Under the pieces are notes generated by a model, which saw nothing but the letters and a program-made list of their open reading frames with translations, made no database searches and had not been told where the DNA came from. A program made the position numbers and the translations under genes. From positions 62,001 through 126,000 of the forward strand of contig NZ_KE386595.1 in the NCBI RefSeq assembly GCF_000427825.1: 64,000 nt of DNA, given 5' to 3'. The first letter of the stretch is position 1. Each line of letters starts with the position of its first letter. Of this stretch, positions 52,225-61,189 are shown in pieces. The stretch comes from Thermocrispum municipale DSM 44069 (GTDB taxonomy: Bacteria > Actinomycetota > Actinomycetes > Mycobacteriales > Pseudonocardiaceae).

Positions 52225-53490
52225 ATGAGTTCACACCTCCGCTCCAGCCGCTTGGCGGCCGTGCTGACCGTCGTGCTGCTGTTGTCCAGCGGGTGTTTCG
52301 GCGGCTCGGGCACCATTCGCCTCACCCTCGCGACGTTCGGCGAGTTCGGCTACCGCGAGCTGGTCCGGACGTTCGAGCGGGACCACCCCGGCATCACCGT
52401 CGTCACCCGCGTCACCGACTTCGACAGCCACCACAAGGCGCTGGCCACCGCACTGGGCACCGGTCGCGGAGCGCCGGACGTGGTGGCGATCGAGGAGCAG
52501 TACCTGCCGCGCATGCGGCAGTCCGCCGACAAGTTCGTCGACCTGCGCACCTACGGCGCCGACAAGCTCAGCGACCGCTGGGTGGACTGGAAATGGTCGG
52601 CCGGCCTCGCCGGTGAGAAAGTCATCGGACTCGGCACGGACATGGGCGGGCTGGCCATGTGCTACCGGCGGGACCTGTTCGCCGCCGCCGGCCTGCCCAC
52701 CGAGCGGGACGCGGTCTCCCGGCAGTGGCGGACCTGGCGCGACTACGCCGACGTGGCCGAGCGGTTCGCGGCCACGGCAGGCGAGGACGTGCACTTCACC
52801 GACTCCGCGGCCAACGTGTTCCAGTCGATGGTCAGCCAGCTGGATCGCAACTACTTCGCCGCCGACGGCTCCTACATCGCCGCGAAGAACGCCCCGCTGA
52901 AGGATGCCTTCACCATCGCAGGCGAGCTGGGCGCGAACGGGTTCACCGCGGGCGTGCAGCCGTTCACCCAGGAATGGAGCGCGGCGATCCGGTCCGGTTC
53001 GGTGGCCACGGTGGCCTGCCCGTCGTGGATGCTCGCGCTGATCCGCAACGCGGCCGGCCCCGAAGGCGAAGGCAAGTGGGACATCGCTGCGGTGCCCGGC
53101 GGCAGCGGTAACCGCGGCGGCTCCTACCTGGCGATACCGGCGCAGACCGAGCACGCGCGCGCCGCGTACCAGCTGGCGGAGTGGCTGACCGCGCCGGAGC
53201 AACAGCGGCGTACGTTCCTCACCACCGGGATCCTGCCCAGCTGCCCCGCGGTGTACCGCGACCCGAAGATCCAATCCCGTCGCGACCGGTACTTCTCCAA
53301 CGCCCCGGTCGGCAAGATCTACGCCGCGGCGGCGGACGCGCTGCGCCCCACGTTCCGCGGGGTCGACGATGCCAGGGTGCGACCCCGGTTCGATGCGGCG
53401 CTCGGCCGGATCGAGGAAGGTGCGCTGAGCGTGCCCGAAGCCTTCGCCGAAGCCGTGCAGCGCGGCCGGGACGCGTTGGGAGGAGGTTGA
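52225..53490 (+). CDS. Sugar-binding lipoprotein (CebE-like)
   Basis: 421 residues from ATG at 52225. Signal peptide SSRLAAVLTVVLLLSSGCFGG with lipobox SSGC, so Cys24 is the anchor. Family 1 solute-binding protein: TLATFGEFGYRELVRTFERDHPGITVV, APDVVAIEEQYLPRM, LGTDMGGLAMCYRRDLFAAAGLP, PSCPAVYRDP. This pattern matches cellobiose/cellotriose-type binding proteins of actinobacteria. First gene of an importer operon with two permeases and a GH1 beta-glucosidase; no ATPase gene. Confidence 0.88.
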   Translation: MSSHLRSSRLAAVLTVVLLLSSGCFGGSGTIRLTLATFGEFGYRELVRTFERDHPGITVVTRVTDFDSHHKALATALGTGRGAPDVVAIEEQYLPRMRQSADKFVDLRTYGADKLSDRWVDWKWSAGLAGEKVIGLGTDMGGLAMCYRRDLFAAAGLPTERDAVSRQWRTWRDYADVAERFAATAGEDVHFTDSAANVFQSMVSQLDRNYFAADGSYIAAKNAPLKDAFTIAGELGANGFTAGVQPFTQEWSAAIRSGSVATVACPSWMLALIRNAAGPEGEGKWDIAAVPGGSGNRGGSYLAIPAQTEHARAAYQLAEWLTAPEQQRRTFLTTGILPSCPAVYRDPKIQSRRDRYFSNAPVGKIYAAAADALRPTFRGVDDARVRPRFDAALGRIEEGALSVPEAFAEAVQRGRDALGGG

Positions 53491-53491
53491 A

Positions 53492-54406
53492 CTGACCACG
53501 CGAACGGCGAAGTACGCGTCCCGCGGCCAGCGCGCCGCCGGCTATCTGCTCCTGGCGCCGTTCTTCGTCGTGTTCGTGGTCTTCGGTCTCCTGCCGCTGC
53601 TCTACACCGCGTGGGTCTCGCTGCACGACTGGGACCTCATCGACGGCCCGCGCGCCTTCACCGGCGTGGACAACTACGCGCAGCTGTTGTCCGACTGGCG
53701 CTTCTACAACGCGTTGGGCAACACGGTGAGCATCTTCCTGTTGTCCACCGTGGTGCAGTTGCTGGCCGCGCTCGGGCTCGCCGCGCTGCTCAACCGCCCG
53801 TTGCGGGCGAGTTCGTGGTGGCGGGCGGGTGTGCTGCTGCCGAACGTCGTCTCCGTGGTCGCGGTGGCGCTGGTGTTCGGTCAGCTGTTCGGCGACACCT
53901 CCGGCACCGTCAACGCCGTGCTCGAGCTGATCGGGCTCGACCCGGTCGACTGGCACAGCGATCGGTGGTCGGCCCACCTGGCCGTCTCCGTCATGGTCAT
54001 CTGGCGCTGGACCGGCTACAACGCCCTGCTGTACCTGGCCGCCATGCAGTCCATCCCGCAGGAGCGCTACGACGCGGCCGCGCTGGACGGCGCGTCCCGC
54101 TGGCAGGCGTTCTGGTTGATCACCGTGCCGGGGATCCGGCCGACGATCCTGTTCACCGTGGTCATCTCGACCATCGGTGGGCTGCAGTTGTTCACCGAAC
54201 CGCAGCTGTTCGACCCGCTCGGCACCAGCGGCACCGGAGGCACCGACCGGCAGTTCCAGACCCTGGTGATGTACCTCTACGAGCGCGGGTTCACCGAGTA
54301 CGACGCCGGCTACGCGGCCGCCGTGGCGTGGGCCGTGGTCGCCATCTCCGGCATCGTCGTGCTGGTCAACTTCGGCCTGGTCCGCCGCATGGTGGCGAGG
54401 AGCTGA
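53492..54406 (+). CDS. Sugar ABC importer permease (CebF-like), CTG start
   Basis: 304 residues if read from CTG at 53492. In this frame there is no ATG, GTG or TTG between the upstream TGA (53426) and a GTG inside the first membrane helix (53570). CTG at 53492 has GGAGG(AGG) ideally spaced 5 bases upstream and lies one base after the CebE stop. The resulting N-terminus (TTRTAKYASRGQRAAGYLLLAPFFVVFVVFGLLPLLYTAW) is typical for CUT1 permeases. EAA loop: YDAAALDGASRWQAFWLITVPGIRP. Six predicted helices. Confidence 0.88.
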   Translation: MTTRTAKYASRGQRAAGYLLLAPFFVVFVVFGLLPLLYTAWVSLHDWDLIDGPRAFTGVDNYAQLLSDWRFYNALGNTVSIFLLSTVVQLLAALGLAALLNRPLRASSWWRAGVLLPNVVSVVAVALVFGQLFGDTSGTVNAVLELIGLDPVDWHSDRWSAHLAVSVMVIWRWTGYNALLYLAAMQSIPQERYDAAALDGASRWQAFWLITVPGIRPTILFTVVISTIGGLQLFTEPQLFDPLGTSGTGGTDRQFQTLVMYLYERGFTEYDAGYAAAVAWAVVAISGIVVLVNFGLVRRMVARS

Positions 54407-54409
54407 GCG

Positions 54410-55300
54410 ATGACAGTCACGACGCCCCGGCCGGCGCAGCATCGCACCCACCGCAAGCCGGACGCCGCCGACTCCCCACGCGGGCCGCTGCGCTGGTGGG
54501 TCTACGCGCTCCTGCTCGCCGTCGGGGCCGCGTCGATCTTCCCGCTGTACTGGTCGTTCGTCGTGGCCAGCAGCGACGGAGCAGATGCTTCCGGGCTGCC
54601 GTCGCTGATCCCGGGCCCGCATCTGATGGAGAACCTGGCCCGGGTCGTCGACACCGTCGACTTCTGGTTCGCCGTGCAGAACTCGCTCATCGTGGCGAGC
54701 ACCGTGGCGGTCGCCAACGTCACGCTGTCGACCTTCGCCGGTTTCGCGTTCGCCCACCTGCGCTTCCCCGGCCGGAACACGTTGTTCCTGGTGGTGCTGG
54801 GCACGGCGATGGTCCCCGCTCAACTCGGCGTCGTCCCGCTCTACCTCGTGGTGTCCGACCTGGGCTGGTACGGACGGTTGGAAGCGGTGATCGTGCCCGC
54901 GTTGGCGGGCGCGTTCGGGGTGTTCTGGATGCGGCAGGCGTGTGAGCAGGCGGTCGATCCGGACCTGGTCGACGCGGCCCGGCTGGACGGCTGCTCGGTG
55001 CTGCGGGTCATCTGGCACGTGGTGGTACCTGCGGTGCGCCCGCAAGCGCTCGTGCTGACCATGCTGACGTTTCTGTCCGCGTGGAACGACTTCTTCTGGC
55101 CGCTGATCGTCCTCGACCCGGTACGAAGTCCGACCGTGCAGGTCGTGGTGTCCGAATTGGCCAGCGGTTACTTCACCGACTACGCGCTGATGCTCACCGG
55201 TGCCACACTGGGCGTGCTTCCGGTGCTGGTGATCTTCGTGCTGCTGGCGCGACGCATCGTCACCGGGATCATGCACGGCGCGGGACAAGGCGTGAGGTGA
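54410..55300 (+). CDS. Sugar ABC importer permease (CebG-like)
   Basis: 296 residues. Cytoplasmic N-terminus of about 35 residues, six predicted helices, EAA loop VDAARLDGCSVLRVIWHVVVPAVRPQ. ATG 3 bp after the CebF-like stop. Together with the CebF-like protein it forms the channel; the ATPase must come from elsewhere (MsiK-type shared ATPase, known in Streptomyces). Confidence 0.92.
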   Translation: MTVTTPRPAQHRTHRKPDAADSPRGPLRWWVYALLLAVGAASIFPLYWSFVVASSDGADASGLPSLIPGPHLMENLARVVDTVDFWFAVQNSLIVASTVAVANVTLSTFAGFAFAHLRFPGRNTLFLVVLGTAMVPAQLGVVPLYLVVSDLGWYGRLEAVIVPALAGAFGVFWMRQACEQAVDPDLVDAARLDGCSVLRVIWHVVVPAVRPQALVLTMLTFLSAWNDFFWPLIVLDPVRSPTVQVVVSELASGYFTDYALMLTGATLGVLPVLVIFVLLARRIVTGIMHGAGQGVR

Positions 55301-55305
55301 GCGCG

Positions 55306-56793
55306 ATGACGGCGGTGACCCGATCCAGCAGCGCGAGCACGTCGCCGCAGGGACTGACGTTCCCGACCGGTTTCCGCTGGGGTGCGGCCACCGCGGCGTA
55401 CCAGATCGAGGGCAGCACGACGGTCGACGGCCGCGGCCCGTCCATCTGGGACACGTTCGTCACGCAGCCGGGCGCGATCGCCGGCGGCCACACCGGTGAG
55501 CAGGCGTGCGACCACTTCCGCCGCTACCCCGACGACGTGCGGCTGATGGCCGAGCTCGGGCTGCCCTGCTACCGGTTCTCCATAGCGTGGCCGCGCGTCC
55601 AGCCCGATGGGCGCACGACCAGCAGTGCGGGTCTGGCGTTCTACGACCGGCTGGTGGACCAGCTGCTGGACCACGGCATCGAGCCGATCGCGACCCTCTA
55701 CCACTGGGACCTCCCGCAGGCGCTGGAGGACGCGGGGGGCTGGCCGGCCAGGGACACCGCACTGCGGTTCGCCGACTACGCGCAAACGGTCCACCAGGTG
55801 CTCGGCGACCGAGTGGTCGATTGGACGACCGTCAACGAGCCGTTCTGCTCGGCGTACTTCGGCTACGGCACCGGAATCCACGCGCCGGGAATCCGGGACG
55901 AAGCCGCCGCCTTGCGTGCCGCCCACCACCTGCTGCTGGCGCACGGGCTCGGCACGCGTGCCCTGCGCGCCGCCGCCTCCGGAGACCTGCGCGTCGGCAT
56001 CGTGTTCAACTTCGGCTCGATCCTCATCGCGCGAGACGAACCGGAGTACCGCGAAGCGGCCCGCAAGGTCGACGGCCTGCAGAACCGGCTGTTCCTCGAC
56101 CCGGTGCTCGGCGCGGGTTATCCGCAGGACGTGCTCGACGACATCGCGCACCTCGAGGCGCTCGAGCCGGCGATCCGGTCCGACGACCTGGACGTCATCG
56201 CCGCCCCGATCGACCAGATCGGCATCAACTTCTACGGCCCGTCCCGCTACGCCCCCACCGGCGACCCCGGCGAGCGCGGCACGTGCGACATGCCTGGCGT
56301 GCGCGGGGTCGACACGTTGCCGCCGCAGGGACCGCTGACCGGGTTCGGCTGGGAACAGGATTCGGACTCCCTCACCGACCTGCTACTGGCGGTGTCCGAA
56401 CGCACTGACCTCCCGCTGGTGGTCGCGGAGAACGGCGCGGCGTTCGCCGACGAGGTGAGCGGCGATCGGGTGCACGACGCCGAGCGCACCCGCTACCTGG
56501 CCGAGCACATTCGCGCGGTACACCGGGCCCTGCAGCGCGGCGCCGACGTGCGCGGCTACCTGGTGTGGTCACTGATGGACAACTTCGAGTGGGCGATGGG
56601 CTTCACCCAGCGTTTCGGCATCGTGCACGTGGACTTCGCGACGCAGCGGCGGCGGATCAAGGACAGCGGCCTGATGTTCTCCGAAGTCGCGCGGTCGAAC
56701 ATGCTGCCGGCGTCGGTCGCCTCCCCGGACGACGGCTACCGCAGGCGACCGCTGGTGGACCCGGACCGGTGGGGTTTGATCGCGCTGGGCTGA
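55306..56793 (+). CDS. GH1 family beta-glucosidase (BglC-like)
   Basis: 495 residues from ATG at 55306 (GAGGTGA upstream); GTG at 55297 overlapping the permease stop is an alternative. Acid/base Glu178 in WTTVNEPF and nucleophile Glu375 in VVAENGAAF; FRWGAATAAYQIEG near the N-terminus and WSLMDNFEWAMGF near the C-terminus are GH1 signatures. No signal peptide: it splits imported cellobiose-like sugars in the cytoplasm. Overlaps the convergent SARP-LAL gene by 58 bp. Confidence 0.95.
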   Translation: MTAVTRSSSASTSPQGLTFPTGFRWGAATAAYQIEGSTTVDGRGPSIWDTFVTQPGAIAGGHTGEQACDHFRRYPDDVRLMAELGLPCYRFSIAWPRVQPDGRTTSSAGLAFYDRLVDQLLDHGIEPIATLYHWDLPQALEDAGGWPARDTALRFADYAQTVHQVLGDRVVDWTTVNEPFCSAYFGYGTGIHAPGIRDEAAALRAAHHLLLAHGLGTRALRAAASGDLRVGIVFNFGSILIARDEPEYREAARKVDGLQNRLFLDPVLGAGYPQDVLDDIAHLEALEPAIRSDDLDVIAAPIDQIGINFYGPSRYAPTGDPGERGTCDMPGVRGVDTLPPQGPLTGFGWEQDSDSLTDLLLAVSERTDLPLVVAENGAAFADEVSGDRVHDAERTRYLAEHIRAVHRALQRGADVRGYLVWSLMDNFEWAMGFTQRFGIVHVDFATQRRRIKDSGLMFSEVARSNMLPASVASPDDGYRRRPLVDPDRWGLIALG

Positions 56794-59700
56794 GCCGCGC
56801 GGTGGGCCTCGACGGCCGAGCGCGTGATGCCCAGGCGCGTGGTCACGCCGAGCACCTGCTGCACGCGCTCGACGTGTTCGCGCACCGCTTGCGGCGACAA
56901 CGACAGCCGGTGGGCGATGTCGCTGTCCGGCCAGCCCGCGGCGACCAGGTCGGCCACGCCGAGTTCGACCGGGGTGAGCCAGTGCGCCTCGGGCTGCCGT
57001 AACACCTCGGCACGACGCAAGCCGTAGGGGCGGAGGCGTTCCTCGGCCCGGGCGACGCACCAGGCCGCGCCCAGTTCGGTCGCCACCAGCAAGCTGTTGC
57101 GCAGCGCGGCCCGAGCTTCGTCCACCCGGTTCGTCGCGGCGAACAGCTCGGCGGCGTCCTCGAGCACCGCCGCGTATTCGAACCGCCGCCCCACCCGGTG
57201 GAACGTCTCGGCCAGGGCCCGGAGGGCCTCGGGGTCGCGACCCAGCAAGCCGCGGCACCACGTCGCGGCGGCTGTCGCGCGTCCCGGCGAGTCTTCGCTC
57301 CGCTCACCTGCCTCGCTGATGTCCAACGCTTGGCGGGCCAGATCGGCCCGCTCGACCTGGAGGGCGAGCCGCGCGATGACCGGCAGCCACTGATGCCGGG
57401 CGGCCCAGGGAGCGTCACCGTCGAGGACCGGGAGCAAGGCGTCCAGCGCTTCGTGGGTCTGACCGCGGCGCTCCGCCGCCACCGCGGCCGCAGCCAGCAC
57501 GAACTCGGAATGCTCCGGGTCGGCCGCGGTGGTCAACTGCACTTCTTGCGCGGCCCGCAGCTGCTGCTCGAGCAACCGGTCGTCGTCGCGCATCCCCGCG
57601 ATCAGCGCGGACAACCCGTGGCGCAGCAGGATCGCGCCCCGGCGTCGCAGCCCGTACTGGGTCATCTCCGCCGCTGCCTGCGGAACGGCGTCCAGCTCGC
57701 TGATCGCCTCGTCCCAACGACCGAGCCAGAAGTAGTGCACCGCAGCGGGCGCCCGCAGACCCGGCACGTGCGCGCGGTTTCCCTGGCCCGCGTTGAGCTG
57801 CTGGGCCTGCACCAGGCACTGACCCGCCTCGGCGAGCCGATCCAGGTTGTGCAGCGTGCTGATCCGATCGTCCAGCAGGCTCAATCGGATGTCCGCCAGG
57901 TCCTCGTGGCCACGCACCACCGCGAGCGCGTCGTCGTTGTGCCGCAGCGCCTCGAGGTGCTTGCCACGAGCTGACTCCACCATCCACAGCCGCCGCGACG
58001 CGTGCACCGTGAGCACGGGATCGGATTCGGTCTGCAAGACCTGCCGCGCATCGTCTTCCGCCCCGGCAAGGTCCTCGCACCCGGGACGTTCGATCGACGC
58101 CAGCATCACCCGATGCTGCGCCCGCCACCGCGACGGGACGTCGGGATCGTCGGCCGCCAGCCGGAGGGTCGCGCACGCCTGCTCGGTCAAGCCACGCATG
58201 GCGTCCAGATACGCCAGCATCAGCCGCATCTCGGCGGCCAGCGCCGGATCGGCCGTCATCGCCAGCACCGCGCGGGCCTCGGCTTCCGGACTGCGGCCGA
58301 GCCAGAACCGCAACCGGGCCAGCCGGGCGGTCAGCACCTCGCGCGTCCGCTCGTGCGGCACGGTCCCACGGACCGCACGTTCCAGCAGGTCGGCGGCCAG
58401 TTCCGGCGACCGCAGGGCCACCGCCTCGCTGTTGTCGACCAACCACTCGATCGTCCACGCGTCGGGCGCGACCGGAGCGGCCAGCAGCTGTTGCGCCACT
58501 CGCTCCGGATCACTGCCCGCCGCGGCCAACGAGTGCGCTGCCTGCCGGTGCAACGCGACCCGCACGGCCTGCGGCATGCCGTCGTGCAACGCCTGGCGCA
58601 CCAGCGGATGACGAAACGCGAACCGGTCCCCCGCGTCGCGGAGCACCCCGGCCGCGACCGCTTCGTCGACCGCCGCGATCAAATCGGACACCGGCCTGCT
58701 CAGTGCCGCGGCCACCTCACCGAGATCGAGTTCCGGCCCGAACAGGGTGGCCCAGCGCAGCACTTCGCGCGCCTGCTCGCCGAGGAAACTCAGATAGGTC
58801 GTCACTTCGGACGCCAGGAAAGCCAGCGCCCTGCGCGCGGCCTCCTCGTCCACGTCGGCCAGCCCGTCGTCGAGACGCAGACATCGGCTACGCACCAGGC
58901 ACTCGACGATCTGCCGGACGAAGCACGGATTGCCCGCGGCGGTGTCCACCACCTTCAGCAGCGCCGCCGACGGCTCGGCGTCGGCCAACGCGCACGCCAG
59001 CTCGGCGACTTCGTCCTGGTCCAGCGGCCCAAGGCGCACCGGTTCCCCGAAGGCCGCACGCACCCGCTCCACCGGTTCGCGGCGGGGCACCGGACGAGCC
59101 GAGACCAACACCAGCAGCGGAGCCCGGCGCACCAGCCGCACCAATCGGTGACACACCAGCAGCGACGCCTCGTCCGCCCACTGCATGTCGTCCAGCACCA
59201 GGACCAGCGGGCCCTGCGTGCACAGCTGATCGATCAGGCCGATCACCCGCTCGACGGCGGCGACCTCCGCTTCCCCGCCGCGCCACGAGGCATCCCGGTG
59301 CCGCAGCTGGGTGGCCAGTTCGCGGCGTTGCGGGTCCGGCGAGTGGACGTCCACCCCGAGGCATTCCAGCAGCATGCCGAGCGGGAACCGGCCGCTCAGC
59401 TCGTCACCCGCGGCCCACACGACGCGCATCCCGCGGGCCATGTGATGCTCCAGCGCCTCGGCCAGCAGCGCCGTCTTCCCGATACCGGGCTCACCCTCCA
59501 CCCACAGCACGCCGCCGTGCCCGTCGGCGAGCGCGCGCAGCTTGTCGTGCAGGGTCGTCAGCGCTTCCGTGCGGCCGACGAACGGCTCCGGGGCGTCCGG
59601 TCGCAAGTTCTCGTCGCTCCAGGGCATGCCGGCGCGCAGGTCCTGCTCGATGCTGTCGCGCACCGACCGCAACGCCGCGCCCGGCTCGATCCCCAGCTCA

Positions 59701-60404
59701 CCGGTGAGCGCCCGCTCGGCATCCCGGTAGACCTCGAGCGCCTCCTCACTGCGGCCACAGCGATGCAACGCCGTCATCAACAATCCGCGCGCTCGCTCGC
59801 GGGCCGGATGCTCGTGCACCAGCCTCCGCAGTTCGTCGACCACCTGCTCGGCTCGGCCCAGCGCCACCGCCGCCTCGGCGCGACATTCGATCGTGGCCAG
59901 CCGGAGTTCGGCCAGCCGCGCGCGATGCCGCGCCGCGAACGGTCCGCCGACGTCGATCAGCGCTTCGCCCCGCCACAGCGCCAGTGCTTCGGTGAACAGG
60001 TCGTAGGCGCTCTGCCACTGTTCCCGCGCGGCGTGCTGGGCGGCGCGTTCGCGCAACCGCTCGAGGCGGATGACGTCCAGCCCGTCCGGATCGACGCGGA
60101 GTTCGTAGCCGCCGCCGGAGGACACCAGCACTTCGCCACCGGACCATCGCGAGCGGCGCGGCTCGAGCACGCGGCGCAGGTCGGAGACGTAGGTGTAGAG
60201 GCTGCCTTCCACGGTGGCAGGTGGGTCGTCGCCCCACACCGCCCGGATGAGCTCGGCCCGGCTGACCGCTTGCCCGGCGCGCAGGGCGAGCACGGCGAAC
60301 ACCGACCGGCGGCGGCCGGAGCCCAGGTCCAGCTCACGCTCACCGCGGCGCACCCGCAAGGGGCCGAGCAGCTCGATGTCGAGCGAGCCCTGTTCCTTCG
60401 GCAT
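56736..60404 (-). CDS. SARP-LAL fusion regulator (BTAD, AAA ATPase, LuxR)
   Basis: 1222 residues from ATG at 60404 (GGAGGGGG upstream). Order: SARP winged-helix DNA-binding domain (1-105, IELLGPLRVRRGERELDLGSGRRRSVFAVLALRAGQAVSRAELI), BTAD helical repeats (about 110-255), ATPase with Walker A EGEPGIGKT (303-311) and Walker B LVLVLDDMQWADEAS (about 420), a long TPR-like helical sensor region, and a C-terminal LuxR HTH (LTPVELGVADLVAAGWPDSDIAHRLSLSPQAVREHV). Two DNA-binding domains in one chain. Probably regulates the adjacent importer/GH1 operon or a nearby pathway; target not proven. Confidence 0.9.
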   Translation of the reverse strand: MPKEQGSLDIELLGPLRVRRGERELDLGSGRRRSVFAVLALRAGQAVSRAELIRAVWGDDPPATVEGSLYTYVSDLRRVLEPRRSRWSGGEVLVSSGGGYELRVDPDGLDVIRLERLRERAAQHAAREQWQSAYDLFTEALALWRGEALIDVGGPFAARHRARLAELRLATIECRAEAAVALGRAEQVVDELRRLVHEHPARERARGLLMTALHRCGRSEEALEVYRDAERALTGELGIEPGAALRSVRDSIEQDLRAGMPWSDENLRPDAPEPFVGRTEALTTLHDKLRALADGHGGVLWVEGEPGIGKTALLAEALEHHMARGMRVVWAAGDELSGRFPLGMLLECLGVDVHSPDPQRRELATQLRHRDASWRGGEAEVAAVERVIGLIDQLCTQGPLVLVLDDMQWADEASLLVCHRLVRLVRRAPLLVLVSARPVPRREPVERVRAAFGEPVRLGPLDQDEVAELACALADAEPSAALLKVVDTAAGNPCFVRQIVECLVRSRCLRLDDGLADVDEEAARRALAFLASEVTTYLSFLGEQAREVLRWATLFGPELDLGEVAAALSRPVSDLIAAVDEAVAAGVLRDAGDRFAFRHPLVRQALHDGMPQAVRVALHRQAAHSLAAAGSDPERVAQQLLAAPVAPDAWTIEWLVDNSEAVALRSPELAADLLERAVRGTVPHERTREVLTARLARLRFWLGRSPEAEARAVLAMTADPALAAEMRLMLAYLDAMRGLTEQACATLRLAADDPDVPSRWRAQHRVMLASIERPGCEDLAGAEDDARQVLQTESDPVLTVHASRRLWMVESARGKHLEALRHNDDALAVVRGHEDLADIRLSLLDDRISTLHNLDRLAEAGQCLVQAQQLNAGQGNRAHVPGLRAPAAVHYFWLGRWDEAISELDAVPQAAAEMTQYGLRRRGAILLRHGLSALIAGMRDDDRLLEQQLRAAQEVQLTTAADPEHSEFVLAAAAVAAERRGQTHEALDALLPVLDGDAPWAARHQWLPVIARLALQVERADLARQALDISEAGERSEDSPGRATAAATWCRGLLGRDPEALRALAETFHRVGRRFEYAAVLEDAAELFAATNRVDEARAALRNSLLVATELGAAWCVARAEERLRPYGLRRAEVLRQPEAHWLTPVELGVADLVAAGWPDSDIAHRLSLSPQAVREHVERVQQVLGVTTRLGITRSAVEAHRAAQPSAIKPHRSGSTSGRLR

Positions 60405-60565
60405 GGTCAACCCCCTCCGCCGCGGGTTCAGTATGGACTAGACCAATTTTGGGAACCAGTGGCCCGGTGAAGGCGCCTCGAGGTCGCGTGAAGGTGCCAT
60501 GAAGGCTCGGCCACGACACTGACGTCAGCAGACGACCAAGATGTGACGGCCCGTGGAGGACGGCA

Positions 60566-61189
60566 ATGGCGCACGTACGGGTGGCTGTTTTCGCAACCGA
60601 CCCGCTGACCGAGGCGGGGCTGCGCGGTTACCTGCGCGAACGCAGCGAGATGACCGTGCTGGACGACCCTCCCCCGGCGGATGCCGATGTCGTCGTGGCC
60701 GCCACCGACGAGCTGAACGCGCCGATGCTGGCGACGCTGCGGCAGTGGGCCGACAGCGCGGGACGCCCGGTCGTGTTGTTGGCCAGGGAGCTGTCCGAGA
60801 CCGACCTGCTGCACGTCATCGAGCGCCGGGTGGTCGCCGTCCTGCCGCGCTGCGGGGCGCCGGACGAACGGCTGGTGCAAGCGCTGCTCACCGCCGCCGC
60901 GGGAGGTGGCATGCTGCCGCCGCGATTGCTGGGTGGGCTGCTCCGGCACATCGAGCGGCTGCACCGCGAGGTGTTGGCGCCGCGGGGGCTCAGTTCCTCC
61001 GGCATCACGCCGCGGGAGGCCGATGTACTCCGCCTGATGGCCGAAGGCATGGACACCGCGGAGATCGCGGCCAAGCTGTGCTACTCGCAGCGCACGGTCA
61101 AGAACGTGCTGCACGGCCTGACCAACCGGCTCAACCTGCGCAATCGCGCGCACGCGGTGGCTCATGCCCTGCGCGCCGACGTCATCTGA
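60566..61189 (+). CDS. LuxR-type regulator with degenerate receiver domain (paralogue)
   Basis: 207 residues, ATG with GGAGGAC 6-7 bases upstream. Receiver-like N-domain (RVAVFATDPLTEAGLRGYL) keeps one acidic residue of the first loop, but the phospho-acceptor strand reads DVVVAATDEL, with no aspartate at the usual place, and the conserved lysine is missing. LuxR HTH at about 145-195 (ITPREADVLRLMAEGMDTAEIAAKLCYSQRTVKNVLHGL). Divergent from the SARP-LAL gene (161 bp apart); 28-bp convergent overlap with the LAL gene at right. Confidence 0.88.
   Translation: MAHVRVAVFATDPLTEAGLRGYLRERSEMTVLDDPPPADADVVVAATDELNAPMLATLRQWADSAGRPVVLLARELSETDLLHVIERRVVAVLPRCGAPDERLVQALLTAAAGGGMLPPRLLGGLLRHIERLHREVLAPRGLSSSGITPREADVLRLMAEGMDTAEIAAKLCYSQRTVKNVLHGLTNRLNLRNRAHAVAHALRADVI

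Noticed and set aside
58002-60470. 822-residue plus-strand open frame
   Set aside because: Lies opposite the SARP-LAL gene, whose domain motifs are unambiguous; no ribosome site or known domain in the shadow frame.
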